Shown: positions 25,781-33,618 of the stretch, piece after piece
Layout of the letters: every line of letters begins with the position of its first letter
Position numbering within the stretch: the first letter of the stretch is position 1
Source: Anaerovorax odorimutans
Lineage (GTDB): Bacteria; Bacillota; Clostridia; Peptostreptococcales; JAAYPU01
Length of the DNA stretch: 61,960 bases
Assembly (NCBI GenBank): GCA_016841185.1
Contig: JAENZQ010000020.1
Location: 1 to 61,960 of the forward strand
Direction of reading: 5' to 3'
The notes under the pieces: generated by a model
What the model was told of the DNA's origin: nothing
Databases searched by the model: none
Seen by the model: only the letters and a program-made list of their open reading frames with translations
Made by a program: the position numbers and the translations under genes

Positions 25781-26601
25781 TATCCGGCACTCTTTCGTTC
25801 GGAAGTCTTTTTCTTTTTCTTTGCAGGTGCTTTTTTAGTTTCTTTGACACTTGCTTTTAATGCTTCCATAAGATCAATGACATTTCTTTCAGGTGCTTCC
25901 GGAGCTGTTTGGATTTCTTTGCCTTCGATTTTTTTGTTAATAAGATTTCTTAAAGCTTCCCGGTAATCATCCGTATATTTTGCAGGATCAAAGGTTTCTG
26001 TAAGATTGTCCACAAGCTTTGTGGCAATATCCAGTTCTTTTTCATTTACCTCTGATTCTTCCGGGATGCCTGGAACAAGGCTGACCGATCGTATTTCATC
26101 CGGATAAAAAATGGTTTCCATAAGGAGAACATTGTTGTAAATTCTCAAGGCGGCCAAAGATTGTCTGTTCCTAATGGTTACCTTGGCAATAGCGATTTTT
26201 TTAGTATCCATCATGACTTTTCGTAGAAGGCTGTATGCATTACCTCCGTTATCCTGTGGTGTCAGGAAATAAGATTTTTCAAAGTAAATTGGATCTATTT
26301 CATCAAGGCTGACAAAGTCCAGGATTTCTATGGATTTGGAATTCACAGAAGTTTTAAGAGAATCAAAATCCGATTTGTCTACGATAATAAATTGGCCGGG
26401 TTCGTATTCAAATCCACGGACAATATCTCCTTCGCCAATTTTTTTATTACAGGTAGGGCATACTTTTTCATATTTAATTGGCGTATTACAGTCCTTATGC
26501 AAATATTTGAACCGGATATCTTTTTCTTCTGTTGCGGTAAACATTTTTATAGGAATATTAACCAACCCAAAACTTATTGAACCTTTCCATAAAGTATGCA
26601 A
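25780..26601 (-). CDS. ku: Ku protein (non-homologous end joining)
   Basis: The 273-residue bacterial Ku has the usual opening HTLWKGSISFGLVNIPIKMF, CPTCNKKIGEGDIVRGFEYE with Cys knuckle, and a lysine-rich C-terminal tail (KETKKAPAKKKKKTSERK) that contacts DNA and ligase. The start is taken as TTG at 26601: AAGGTGGTG lies 6 bases upstream and homologues begin with Met-His-Thr-Leu/Met-Trp-Lys-Gly; an upstream GTG-GTG would sit inside the ribosome site. Confidence 0.92.
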   Translation of the reverse strand: MHTLWKGSISFGLVNIPIKMFTATEEKDIRFKYLHKDCNTPIKYEKVCPTCNKKIGEGDIVRGFEYEPGQFIIVDKSDFDSLKTSVNSKSIEILDFVSLDEIDPIYFEKSYFLTPQDNGGNAYSLLRKVMMDTKKIAIAKVTIRNRQSLAALRIYNNVLLMETIFYPDEIRSVSLVPGIPEESEVNEKELDIATKLVDNLTETFDPAKYTDDYREALRNLINKKIEGKEIQTAPEAPERNVIDLMEALKASVKETKKAPAKKKKKTSERKSAG

Positions 26602-26874
26602 AAGAATCACCACCTTAAGAAATTGAGATTTAAGATTGAAAAAAGTTTTATAAACAAAATTTCAGATTGTAGGTAAAGTAACTTGACAAATTTTATCCAA
26701 ACAGATAACGAAAGGAATATTTATTATACTATTATTTGTTTTTAAGTGACGGGTTATTCAAAGGATTTGATGTCCCTTAAAACATGTGGGTATATTTTTT
26801 GATCATGAAAAGAATTTTGTAAAAATCGGACAAATATTTGATAGAATAGGAATTGAGTTTAGGAGGGTGAAGCA

Positions 26875-27756
26875 ATGATTGAAGAGATGCAGGCAAAATC
26901 CATATTAAACCGCATGAAGCAGCCATCTGCGTGGTTCGGAGTGAATTACGGAATGAATATCTACAGAGGGTGCCAGCATCACTGCATTTATTGTGATTCG
27001 AGAAGTGAGTGCTACAGGATAGAAAATTTTGATGATATTCTGGTAAAAACCAATGCACCGGAGCTACTTAGAAAAGAACTTTCCCAAAAAAGAAAAAGAG
27101 GTGTCATCGGAACAGGGGCTATGAGCGACCCGTATATTCCTCTGGAAAAAGAGTACAACCTTACGGGCAGGTGCCTGGAAATTATTTCAGAATACAGATT
27201 CCCTGTACATATTTGCACCAAAAGCAATTTAATCCTCAGAGATATGGATGTCCTTGAAAGGATCAATAAAGTTTATGCCTGCATCGCCTTTACATTAACA
27301 ACCGTGGATGACGATCTTGCAAGAAAGATAGAGCCGGAGGCGCCTTTGCCGTCGGAACGGCTTAAAGCCATGGGTGTCCTTTCTGCGATTGGAATCAAGA
27401 CAGGCGTTTTGATGATGCCCATACTTCCCTTTATTGAGGACAATGAGGAGAATATTGCCGATATTGTCAATCAATCATCCGTTTACGGAGCATCCTATAT
27501 CGTCCCTGCCTTTGGTATGACTTTAAGGGACAGGCAGCGGATTTATTATTACGAAAAGCTGGAATTGCTGTTTCCAGGATTGCGTGAAAAGTATGAGAAA
27601 CGATTTGGACAACGCTATTCCTGCGGCGTGAATCACTATAAAAAATTAAAAGGGCTGTTTGAAAAGCTTTGTAAGGAAAAAAATATCTCCACCCAAATGC
27701 CTTCTTACAGCAGGGAAGTGAGTAACTGCCAGATGGACTTTTTTAACAGGATATAA
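26875..27756 (+). CDS. Radical SAM protein, spore photoproduct lyase family
   Basis: The 293-residue protein has the cluster motif YRGCQHHCIYCDSRS and SPL-like downstream blocks (GTGAMSDPYIPLEKEY, LCTKSN-like HICTKSNLI, GVLMMPILPFI), matching the SPL/Rv2578c-type radical SAM group rather than true SplB, which is longer and has the C-terminal catalytic Cys in another context. Divergent from ku by 270 bases. A DNA-repair role is plausible from the neighbours but not shown. Confidence 0.8.
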   Translation: MIEEMQAKSILNRMKQPSAWFGVNYGMNIYRGCQHHCIYCDSRSECYRIENFDDILVKTNAPELLRKELSQKRKRGVIGTGAMSDPYIPLEKEYNLTGRCLEIISEYRFPVHICTKSNLILRDMDVLERINKVYACIAFTLTTVDDDLARKIEPEAPLPSERLKAMGVLSAIGIKTGVLMMPILPFIEDNEENIADIVNQSSVYGASYIVPAFGMTLRDRQRIYYYEKLELLFPGLREKYEKRFGQRYSCGVNHYKKLKGLFEKLCKEKNISTQMPSYSREVSNCQMDFFNRI

Positions 27757-27767
27757 TCAGGGTGCAG

Positions 27768-29603
27768 TTACATGGTTTTATTTTTCAGATATCCTTTATA
27801 AAGGTACATATTCTTATCGGCAACTTCAATGAGTTTGTCATAATTTGTTCCATGGTAAGGAAATTCGGCGATACCATAACTGAAGCTGCAAACGATGGCA
27901 ATGTTTTCATAATGAATAGGATTGTTTTCGAAAGCCAATCTGAGATTTTCTAAATCATCGGAGAGCCGGCTGATATTGGAATTGAAGATAAGAGAAATGA
28001 ATTCATCACCGCCGTATCTTGCCAGAATATCCGAATCCTTGATCCATGTTTTCAATGTAGTTGCAAAATGCAAAATCAATTTATCACCTGCTAAATGGCC
28101 ATATGTATCATTGACATGCTTTAGTCCGTTGAGATCAAATAATATAACTGAAAAAGGCTCGTTGTTTTTCAATGCATGATTTCTGACAGTGCTAAACAAT
28201 TTTTCAAAGTGTCCTCTGTTGTATAAACCGGTATTCACATCATGTTCGGAAAGATAAGTGATATTTTCATATAGCTTAAATTGGTTGATAGCAAAAACCA
28301 ACTGCCCCCTCAAATATTCCATCATGGCAAAGTCTGCTTCATCAAATACGTTATTTCTGCTGCTGTCAATATTTAACAAGCCGTATATTTTTCCGTCTAT
28401 TATGATGGGTGCACTGATAAAGGATTTGATTTTTAATCCGGCTTTGTTTTTGAGGAAAATGATATCTTCATGTTTTTCCAAATCATTTATAACTACGGTT
28501 TCCTTTATATTTCCGTTGGTTATTCGCCATTGAATAGAATCTTCTATGCTGAGTTTAAAGCGTTCTACTTCTTCTTCCAGATAGCCTATAGAAGCTTTTA
28601 TGGTGAAACAATCATCATCTTCCAATAGCAATATGCAGCCTAAATCAGCATGATCCATAGATGTTAGGACTTTTTTGAGGATAAAATCAAAAAGTTTACC
28701 TAAATTCTTTATATTCATAACAGAATTATTGATCTCTAAAACAGCATCTTTTAATTTGATGAGCCGTTTGACTTCTTTTTCTTTTTCCACCTGTTCCGTG
28801 ATGTCATTAATAACGCCTACAATTCCCTTGAGAGTTCCGTCTGGACCAAGGACTACGGCCTTGTTGAAAACCACATGATGAACGGTTCCTTCTTTGTTGG
28901 TGATTTCCAGTTGATATGAAAGGGACCCTTTGGAGGACATCAACTGAAGATCCTTCTGGTGTATCACTTTTGCCAGTTCTTCAGATCTTATTTCAAAGAT
29001 ATTATGATCGATGATCTGGTCCATTTCCCGGTCCAGATATTTGCAGAAAGAATCATTGCAATATTTATATACAAGATTGCTGTCTTTATAAAAAATGGGG
29101 TTTGGAATGGTAGCCATCACCGTACTGCCAAAATTCAATCTTTCTGCAAGAGAGATTTCTCTGTTTTTCCATTTGGTGGCATCGTAAAGGATACCAATTA
29201 TTTTAGTATTATCATTTTCAGAAAAATCACACTTTACTATGCGAACATACCTTTTGGTATGATCAGGGAGAAGTATGCAGAACTCTATGGAATTTTTTGT
29301 TTTACTTTTTTCTAAGTTGTTGAAATAAGCCTTTACCTGTATGACATCATCCGGATTGACATACTTATCGATGGAGGCGTTAAGGTCTTTAATGGCTATT
29401 ATTATGGTCTTTTTTATAAAATCACAAGACCCGGGGGAAAAAACAATATTTTGAGAGATATCGTCAAACTCCCAAAAACAAAAAGGAACCACTTTGCCAA
29501 CTAGTTTGAGTTTGGATTGCAGTTCTTCTCCGTATAAAGCTAAATTTCCAATTAAATCATTCATATTTGATAAAATATGCCCATTTAAGCTCATTATCAT
29601 CAA
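27768..29603 (-). CDS. Sensor diguanylate cyclase (PAS-GAF-GGDEF)
   Basis: The 611-residue soluble protein has two PAS-like regions (about 45-140 and 150-280), a GAF domain (about 300-440, with LGCILLLEDDDCF and PLLNIDSSR-like KIYGLLNIDS) and a C-terminal GGDEF domain with FDLNGLKHVND and RYGGDEFISLI, an intact active site for making cyclic di-GMP. The start may be TTG 29603 or ATG 29594; AAAGG gives better spacing to 29594. It complements the HD-GYP enzymes of the region. Confidence 0.88.
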   Translation of the reverse strand: MMIMSLNGHILSNMNDLIGNLALYGEELQSKLKLVGKVVPFCFWEFDDISQNIVFSPGSCDFIKKTIIIAIKDLNASIDKYVNPDDVIQVKAYFNNLEKSKTKNSIEFCILLPDHTKRYVRIVKCDFSENDNTKIIGILYDATKWKNREISLAERLNFGSTVMATIPNPIFYKDSNLVYKYCNDSFCKYLDREMDQIIDHNIFEIRSEELAKVIHQKDLQLMSSKGSLSYQLEITNKEGTVHHVVFNKAVVLGPDGTLKGIVGVINDITEQVEKEKEVKRLIKLKDAVLEINNSVMNIKNLGKLFDFILKKVLTSMDHADLGCILLLEDDDCFTIKASIGYLEEEVERFKLSIEDSIQWRITNGNIKETVVINDLEKHEDIIFLKNKAGLKIKSFISAPIIIDGKIYGLLNIDSSRNNVFDEADFAMMEYLRGQLVFAINQFKLYENITYLSEHDVNTGLYNRGHFEKLFSTVRNHALKNNEPFSVILFDLNGLKHVNDTYGHLAGDKLILHFATTLKTWIKDSDILARYGGDEFISLIFNSNISRLSDDLENLRLAFENNPIHYENIAIVCSFSYGIAEFPYHGTNYDKLIEVADKNMYLYKGYLKNKTM

Positions 29604-29850
29604 CCTTTATTGAATACTATAGTAAAATTATAGTATATTTTACCGAAATAAAAAAGTATTTTTGTTGGAAAAAGATGTAAAGAAAAACTTGGAAAAATAG
29701 GATAATAAGAATTGATATGGTATAATCATATACAAATATATGGATTTGAAGCATTAGGATATCTCAATTAAAAAATTGAAATAAAAAAATATTCGAATTC
29801 ATTTTATGTTGCTAAAAAAATAGCTGAACATAATGGAGGGAATCTGATAA

Positions 29851-30119
29851 TTGACAAATTTTAAGACAAATGCCATTAGGATCCTTGATAAAGCAGAAAT
29901 CTCATATGATGTACACACCTACGATTACAGGGATGGTTTGATTGACGGTGTGTCCGTTGCGAAAAAAAGAAATATAAAACAGTCATAGATGATTCGATAA
30001 AAATGTCCGATACATTAATTGTAAGTGCCGGAAAACCGGGATATCAGGTCGAGTTAAAATCTGAAGACCTCATTAAACTTATTCAGTGCGGCATTGTAAG
30101 TATTTCTGTAAAAAAATAA
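29851..30119 (+). pseudogene. ybaK: Cys-tRNA(Pro) deacylase (ybaK/ebsC) pseudogene with internal deletion
   Basis: The first 41 codons from TTG 29851 read KTNAIRILDKAEISYDVHTY and DGVSVAKK, the start of YbaK. A second frame from about 29964 reads KTVIDDSIKMSDTLIVSAGKPGYQVELK and SEDLIKLI, the C-terminus. The central part (roughly 65 codons, with the active site) is absent and the frame changes at the A-rich junction near 29960-29975, with stops in frame 1. YbaK hydrolyses Cys mischarged on tRNA(Pro). Function must be lost unless another copy exists. Confidence 0.88.
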
Positions 30120-30282
30120 TTTGACAGCATTGAAGAAAAAATGATTATGTGACAGGTTTATAAAACAAGACATAATAAAAGGTTACTCTTTACCTTGCTT
30201 GACAGAACCATATGAAGAGAGTAAAATCTAATATTGTTATCTGATGAGAATAAAAGCTTATTTGTTTTCCTTTATTTTATCT

Positions 30283-30371
30283 GGAGAAGTGTCAGAGTGG
30301 CCGATTGAGCCGGTCTCGAAAACCGGTGCACGGTATCCGTGCCGGGGGTTCGAATCCCCCCTTCTCCGCCA
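30283..30371 (+). tRNA. tRNA-Ser (CGA)
   Basis: The acceptor stem GGAGAAG (30283-30289) pairs with CTTCTCC (30361-30367), discriminator G, encoded CCA (30369-30371). The anticodon stem CCGGT/ACCGG encloses the loop CTCGAAA, giving anticodon CGA (serine UCG). A long variable arm (GCACGGTATCCGTGC) and GGTTCGAATCC T-arm complete a class II tRNA of 89 bases. Confidence 0.95.
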
Positions 30372-30419
30372 GAGCAGAGTTCATGAAAAGATGAGCTCTG
30401 CTTTTTAAATTGAGGGGAT
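30370..30419. repeat. 50-bp direct repeat, copy 1 (with tRNA terminator)
   Basis: Identical to 31540-31589 over 50 bases. It contains the hairpin AGCAGAGTTCAT/ATGAGCTCTGCT with a T tract, which is the tRNA-Ser terminator, plus TTAAATTGAGGGGAT. Confidence 0.93.
30373..30406 (+). terminator. tRNA-Ser terminator
   Basis: A 12-bp stem (30373-30384 with 30391-30402, one G-T pair), GAAAAG loop, TTTTT. Confidence 0.9.
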
Positions 30420-30564
30420 TCGAACCCGAGAGGGCGCGAGCGTAAAGCAAAATGACCTAAACGGTGATTTTGTAGCGAGCGTAGGAGTCCGGTACCAGAG
30501 CGGAGCGAGTGGTGGACGACGTTAATAGCATGTGAAACAGGCGGGAATCCCCCCTTCTCCGCCA
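30411..30564. other. tRNA-derived scar between tRNA-Ser and the acetyltransferase
   Basis: GAATCCCCCCTTCTCCGCCA at 30545-30564 exactly repeats the 3' end of tRNA-Ser (30352-30371). At 30413-30428 GAGGGGATTCGAACCC is the complement of a T-arm. The 120 bases between are GC-rich with GCGAGCGTA twice, unlike the flanks. It looks like a collapsed second tRNA or an attachment-site scar. The rest of 30565-30789 is AT-rich and holds no gene. Confidence 0.6.
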
Positions 30565-30789
30565 TTCAAAAATGAAGTAAAAGGACTTAAACCCTTGTGG
30601 TTTAAATCCTTTCGCTTTTACATTATTTATGATATTCTTAATACATATTATTTATATAATTATGGACAGAAGGTAAAATAGATATGCTTTATATAAAATA
30701 TCCGTGTTAATTCTTAATATCTATAATCATTCGAGGTCCTCCAATAATGGTTTTTGCCTATTTAGACTAAAATTTTGGAGAAAACGTAT

Positions 30790-31263
30790 ATGGATTTATT
30801 GAAAATTAGAGTATTTGAAGATAGCGATATATTTTTAATGAAAACGTGGTTAAATAAAGAGCATGTCATGAAATGGTATGAAGACCCTAATGATTGGTTG
30901 ACTGAGATTTACGGACGCTTTGATAAATTTAGTTTTATAAATCATTTTATTGCTCTTTATAACGATAAGCCAATAGGTTTCTGCCAACATTATACTTGTG
31001 CAGATGCTAATGAAGATTGGTACGGAGATATTCCTCTTTCTGGAAGCTATAGCATTGATTATTTGATTGGAGAAGAAAACTATTTAGGCAAAGGATTAGG
31101 AAAAGCTATCATTGATTTACTTGTAAAAAAAGTATTTTCATTAAATGAGGCCCAGAGAATTATAGTATTGCCTGAAATAGAAAATACAGCTTCCTGTAAA
31201 TCTCTTTTAGCAAATGGCTTTATCTTTGATGAAAAGAATAAGTTGTATTGCAGAACAAAATAG
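30790..31263 (+). CDS. GNAT acetyltransferase (AAC(6')-like)
   Basis: The 157-residue protein matches the GNAT fold of the AAC(6')-Ib/RimJ-like branch: FEDSDIFLMKTWLNKEHVMKWYEDP at the start, then IDYLIGEENYLGKGLGKAII with the acetyl-CoA loop, and IENTASCKSLLANGFIF. ATG 30790 has GGAG 9 bases upstream, whereas the longer frame from TTG 30775 has no site. It is flanked by 50-bp direct repeats and is more AT-rich than its neighbours, so it may have been acquired. Substrate unknown; aminoglycosides are one option only. Confidence 0.75.
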   Translation: MDLLKIRVFEDSDIFLMKTWLNKEHVMKWYEDPNDWLTEIYGRFDKFSFINHFIALYNDKPIGFCQHYTCADANEDWYGDIPLSGSYSIDYLIGEENYLGKGLGKAIIDLLVKKVFSLNEAQRIIVLPEIENTASCKSLLANGFIFDEKNKLYCRTK

Positions 31264-31286
31264 TAACTACGCAAATGCAAATTATA

Positions 31287-31324
31287 GAAAACAGCGGGCA
31301 TGTAGATCGCTGTTTTCTTTTTTG
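31287..31324 (+). terminator. Terminator after the acetyltransferase
   Basis: GAAAACAGCG pairs with CGCTGTTTTC (31309-31318), followed by TTTTTT. Confidence 0.85.
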
Positions 31325-31539
31325 CATATTGTCCATTTAGTTGTTGTTTCCTTTGTCTACCAATATATCTAAAGACAGGACAATTTAATCCTACTGCCAA
31401 ATTGGCTCTGATCCTTTGTATTGCATTAGATAAAAAATTTGAGGAACTATTTTACTTTGATTGACAAATTCCAATTTGTCGGTGAGATTATATTTATTAT
31501 AAAAAGCTGAGTGCCGGCATCTTTTATTACCTAACTTCA

Positions 31540-31589
31540 CAGAGCAGAGTTCATGAAAAGATGAGCTCTGCTTTTTAAATTGAGGGGAT
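31540..31589. repeat. 50-bp direct repeat, copy 2
   Basis: Exact duplicate of 30370-30419, including the tRNA terminator hairpin, but here preceded by CTAACTTCA instead of a tRNA. The 1.1 kb between the copies contains the acetyltransferase gene. Confidence 0.93.
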
Positions 31590-31885
31590 GATATAGCCAG
31601 TTTGGCAGAGAAGAATGTTGGACTGGTTATTGATTTGGTTAAGGAAATAAAGTTTGTCAATTTGTCAAGCCTGACCCCATGACATTCATGACATTTGACC
31701 CCATGACATTCTTTTTTATTTTACATAAGCATTGGTTCAGGCAATCGTAACTGTGGTGTTGTTAGTTCAGGTGGTAAATGAGAGAGAAGTCTTGTCATTT
31801 GACGAATTATTTTTGCCATATGAGTGAATATCGCCGTAGAGCGAATATTGAGCAGTGGAAGATGGAAATAGGGGAGTAAAATCCC
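31590..31885. other. Gene-poor repeat-rich spacer
   Basis: TGACCCCATGACATTC occurs at 31672-31687 and 31696-31711. Upstream, one frame (31590-31683) reads IASLAEKNVGLVIDLVKEI and stops, possibly the end of a lost gene. A 37-bp repeat at 31796-31832 recurs at 32724-32760. A 9-bp hairpin AATAGGGGA/TCCCCTATT (31867-31890) ends the minus-strand gene. I see no intact gene. Confidence 0.6.
31796..31832. repeat. 37-bp direct repeat, copy 1
   Basis: CATTTGACGAATTATTTTTG continuing to GAATATC; matches 32724-32760 with a single difference. It lies beyond the 3' end of the stalk-domain gene. Confidence 0.88.
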
Positions 31886-32395
31886 CTATTCAAATAAACT
31901 TTTGTTTAAGCATGTATATAGCTGTATGCCATTGGTATCATCGTCCACACGTACAATTATGACTTCCTGTTTATCATTTCTGTTGATTGTTATCTTGGAA
32001 TCCGAGCTGGTTAAAACAAAAGCTTCTGCAGTGATTTCAACTTCATAACTGTAGTGTTCCAAAGCATCTTCGGCGACTAAATATATCTCTTCGTCGTATT
32101 CGAAAGCCTTCATGTCATTGTAAGTTGTTTCAACATATTCCCCTTTGTCCGCAGTTGGGATTATGCCCACATAAATGGTATTATCCTGAAAATCAACATC
32201 TTTTCCGATAATCTCACCCATTTGCCGTAAAGGTAGATAGGTACTATTATCAATCAAATAACCTATTTGTCCTTTATCATTGCCGTCAACAATGACTTTA
32301 AACGGATTAGGAACTACATTATAACTTGAAGCAAATACCGCAAAAGTTGTGGTAATCAATATACCCACAATTAACCCTGAAATAAATTTTTTCAT
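31886..32395 (-). CDS. Secreted copper-amine-oxidase-N-like (stalk domain) protein
   Basis: The 169-residue protein has a signal peptide (MKKFISGLIVGILITTTFAVFA, cleaved near residue 25) and one domain of the copper amine oxidase N-terminal type: NPFKVIVDGNDKG, NSTYLPLRQMGEIIGKDVDF and a final DNTIYVGI. In Clostridia this module is a cell-surface or spore-surface scaffold domain, not an oxidase. AAAGGAGGGTCG precedes ATG 32395; the longer upstream frame is not used. A hairpin overlaps the stop. Confidence 0.82.
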   Translation of the reverse strand: MKKFISGLIVGILITTTFAVFASSYNVVPNPFKVIVDGNDKGQIGYLIDNSTYLPLRQMGEIIGKDVDFQDNTIYVGIIPTADKGEYVETTYNDMKAFEYDEEIYLVAEDALEHYSYEVEITAEAFVLTSSDSKITINRNDKQEVIIVRVDDDTNGIQLYTCLNKSLFE

Positions 32396-32420
32396 AATCA
32401 ATCGACCCTCCTTTGGAGTT

Positions 32421-32450
32421 ATTATATAACATTTTTGAAAAGATATGCAA
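32421..32450 (-). promoter_or_regulatory. Promoter of the stalk-domain gene
   Basis: Minus-strand TTGCAT (32445-32450), 18 bases, TATAAT (32421-32426). The remaining spacer up to 32723 holds no gene or clear element. Confidence 0.6.
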
Positions 32451-32723
32451 CTAAGCTGAGCGTGGTTTCCAAAAGCATTTTGCTTGCATCCATAAGAATA
32501 TTTGATACTATAATATAAGAAATTGTATTGCAGTGAACAGTGAATACGAAATAATAAATAATTAATTAATAACACGGAATAGCTATTATAGAAAATGATT
32601 GAGGGTAACAATGTGTTTATGAATAGAGAGCCGCCGTTTATGCAATAAATTGAATATGGAAGAAGTATCGAAGTGATCAATTATTAAGGATTAATGTAGA
32701 TTAATTTGTTTATATACTATGTT

Positions 32724-32760
32724 CATTTGGCGAATTATTTTTGCCATATGAGTGAATATC
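32724..32760. repeat. 37-bp direct repeat, copy 2
   Basis: Matches 31796-31832 with one mismatch (G for A in CATTTGGCG). It overlaps the last codons of the methyltransferase gene on the minus strand. Confidence 0.88.
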
Positions 32761-33403
32761 TCCAAAAAAGTTTGCGTTTAACTTTCACTGTTGGTATGTG
32801 CTTTTGAACCAATAATTTTATCTCCTCCATTGTCATATACGTATCATGCTTACAATGCCTTTCCCAAACTGCTTTTGAATGGGCATCATCTTTATGCAAT
32901 CTGCCGTTTTTTATTAGATTCATTGCAATATTAGGGATAAAAGCACTTCCCCATATAATATAATCTGTTAAAGACTTCGCTTTTGCAAGGTCTAATATAA
33001 TAAGTTTCCCGCCCTTTTTGAGTTTTTCTTTTGAAAAACATAAAAGCCACTCATATGGTAAGTGATGTGCTGTAGCAGTTGTTATAATAACATCAAGGCT
33101 ACCACTTTCAAATTTCATGTCGAGAATATTTCCGCAAACATATTTGATATTCTTGTTTGGATGTAATACTTTTGCCTTTTCAATCATCTTATCGGCGAGG
33201 TCAACAGCGATCACATTTTGGGATTTTTTTGATAACATATATGAGAGTTCACCTTTACCACAGCCGATGTCAAGGCAAGTTTCAACATTATCTGGTATAA
33301 GTTTCATGAGTTGCTTAAAATAACAGTTATTATGAGTCCATTTTGGTTCATCAAGTTCTGAAATTTCATTAAAATCAATTTTTACAATATTGTAATCTTC
33401 CAT
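32735..33403 (-). CDS. Class I SAM-dependent methyltransferase
   Basis: The 222-residue protein has motif I CLDIGCGKGELSYML, motif II IAVDLADKMIEKA, VCGNILDM, and LKKGGKLIILDLA; it belongs to the UbiE/small-molecule methyltransferase class. ATG 33403 has CGGGGA upstream. The last nine codons lie within the 37-bp repeat. Substrate unknown. Confidence 0.8.
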   Translation of the reverse strand: MEDYNIVKIDFNEISELDEPKWTHNNCYFKQLMKLIPDNVETCLDIGCGKGELSYMLSKKSQNVIAVDLADKMIEKAKVLHPNKNIKYVCGNILDMKFESGSLDVIITTATAHHLPYEWLLCFSKEKLKKGGKLIILDLAKAKSLTDYIIWGSAFIPNIAMNLIKNGRLHKDDAHSKAVWERHCKHDTYMTMEEIKLLVQKHIPTVKVKRKLFWRYSLIWQK

Positions 33404-33519
33404 ATATATTCCCCGATTAATATAAATAATCATATTCGCAATATTAAACAACTGCGTCAAACTCAATTATACTATTGAAGTAATAAAATGTATATATCAT
33501 ATTTGAGGAGGTATATCTA

Positions 33520-33558
33520 CAAGCCATATTCCATACTCCATAATCTATACTCCAATAT
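33520..33558. repeat. Heptad simple repeat (inverse TATGGAG type)
   Basis: CCATATTCCATACTCCATAA then TCTATACTCCAATATTGG: the inverse of the GGAGTATAG/TATGGAG repeat seen at 12076 and 45857. Confidence 0.65.
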
Positions 33559-33618
33559 TGGTACCCGTCTGGGCCCACCTTCATATACTGAGAGTAAAAA
33601 GTAGAAGGTGTGATTATC

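Noticed and set aside
30272-30565. Minus-strand frame of 97 codons across tRNA-Ser
   Set aside because: It is the antisense translation of the tRNA (GGEGGIRTPGTDTVH...), a familiar artefact; no ribosome site.
31391-31660. Minus-strand frame of 89 codons
   Set aside because: It spans the 50-bp repeat and tRNA terminator and has no ribosome site or family match.
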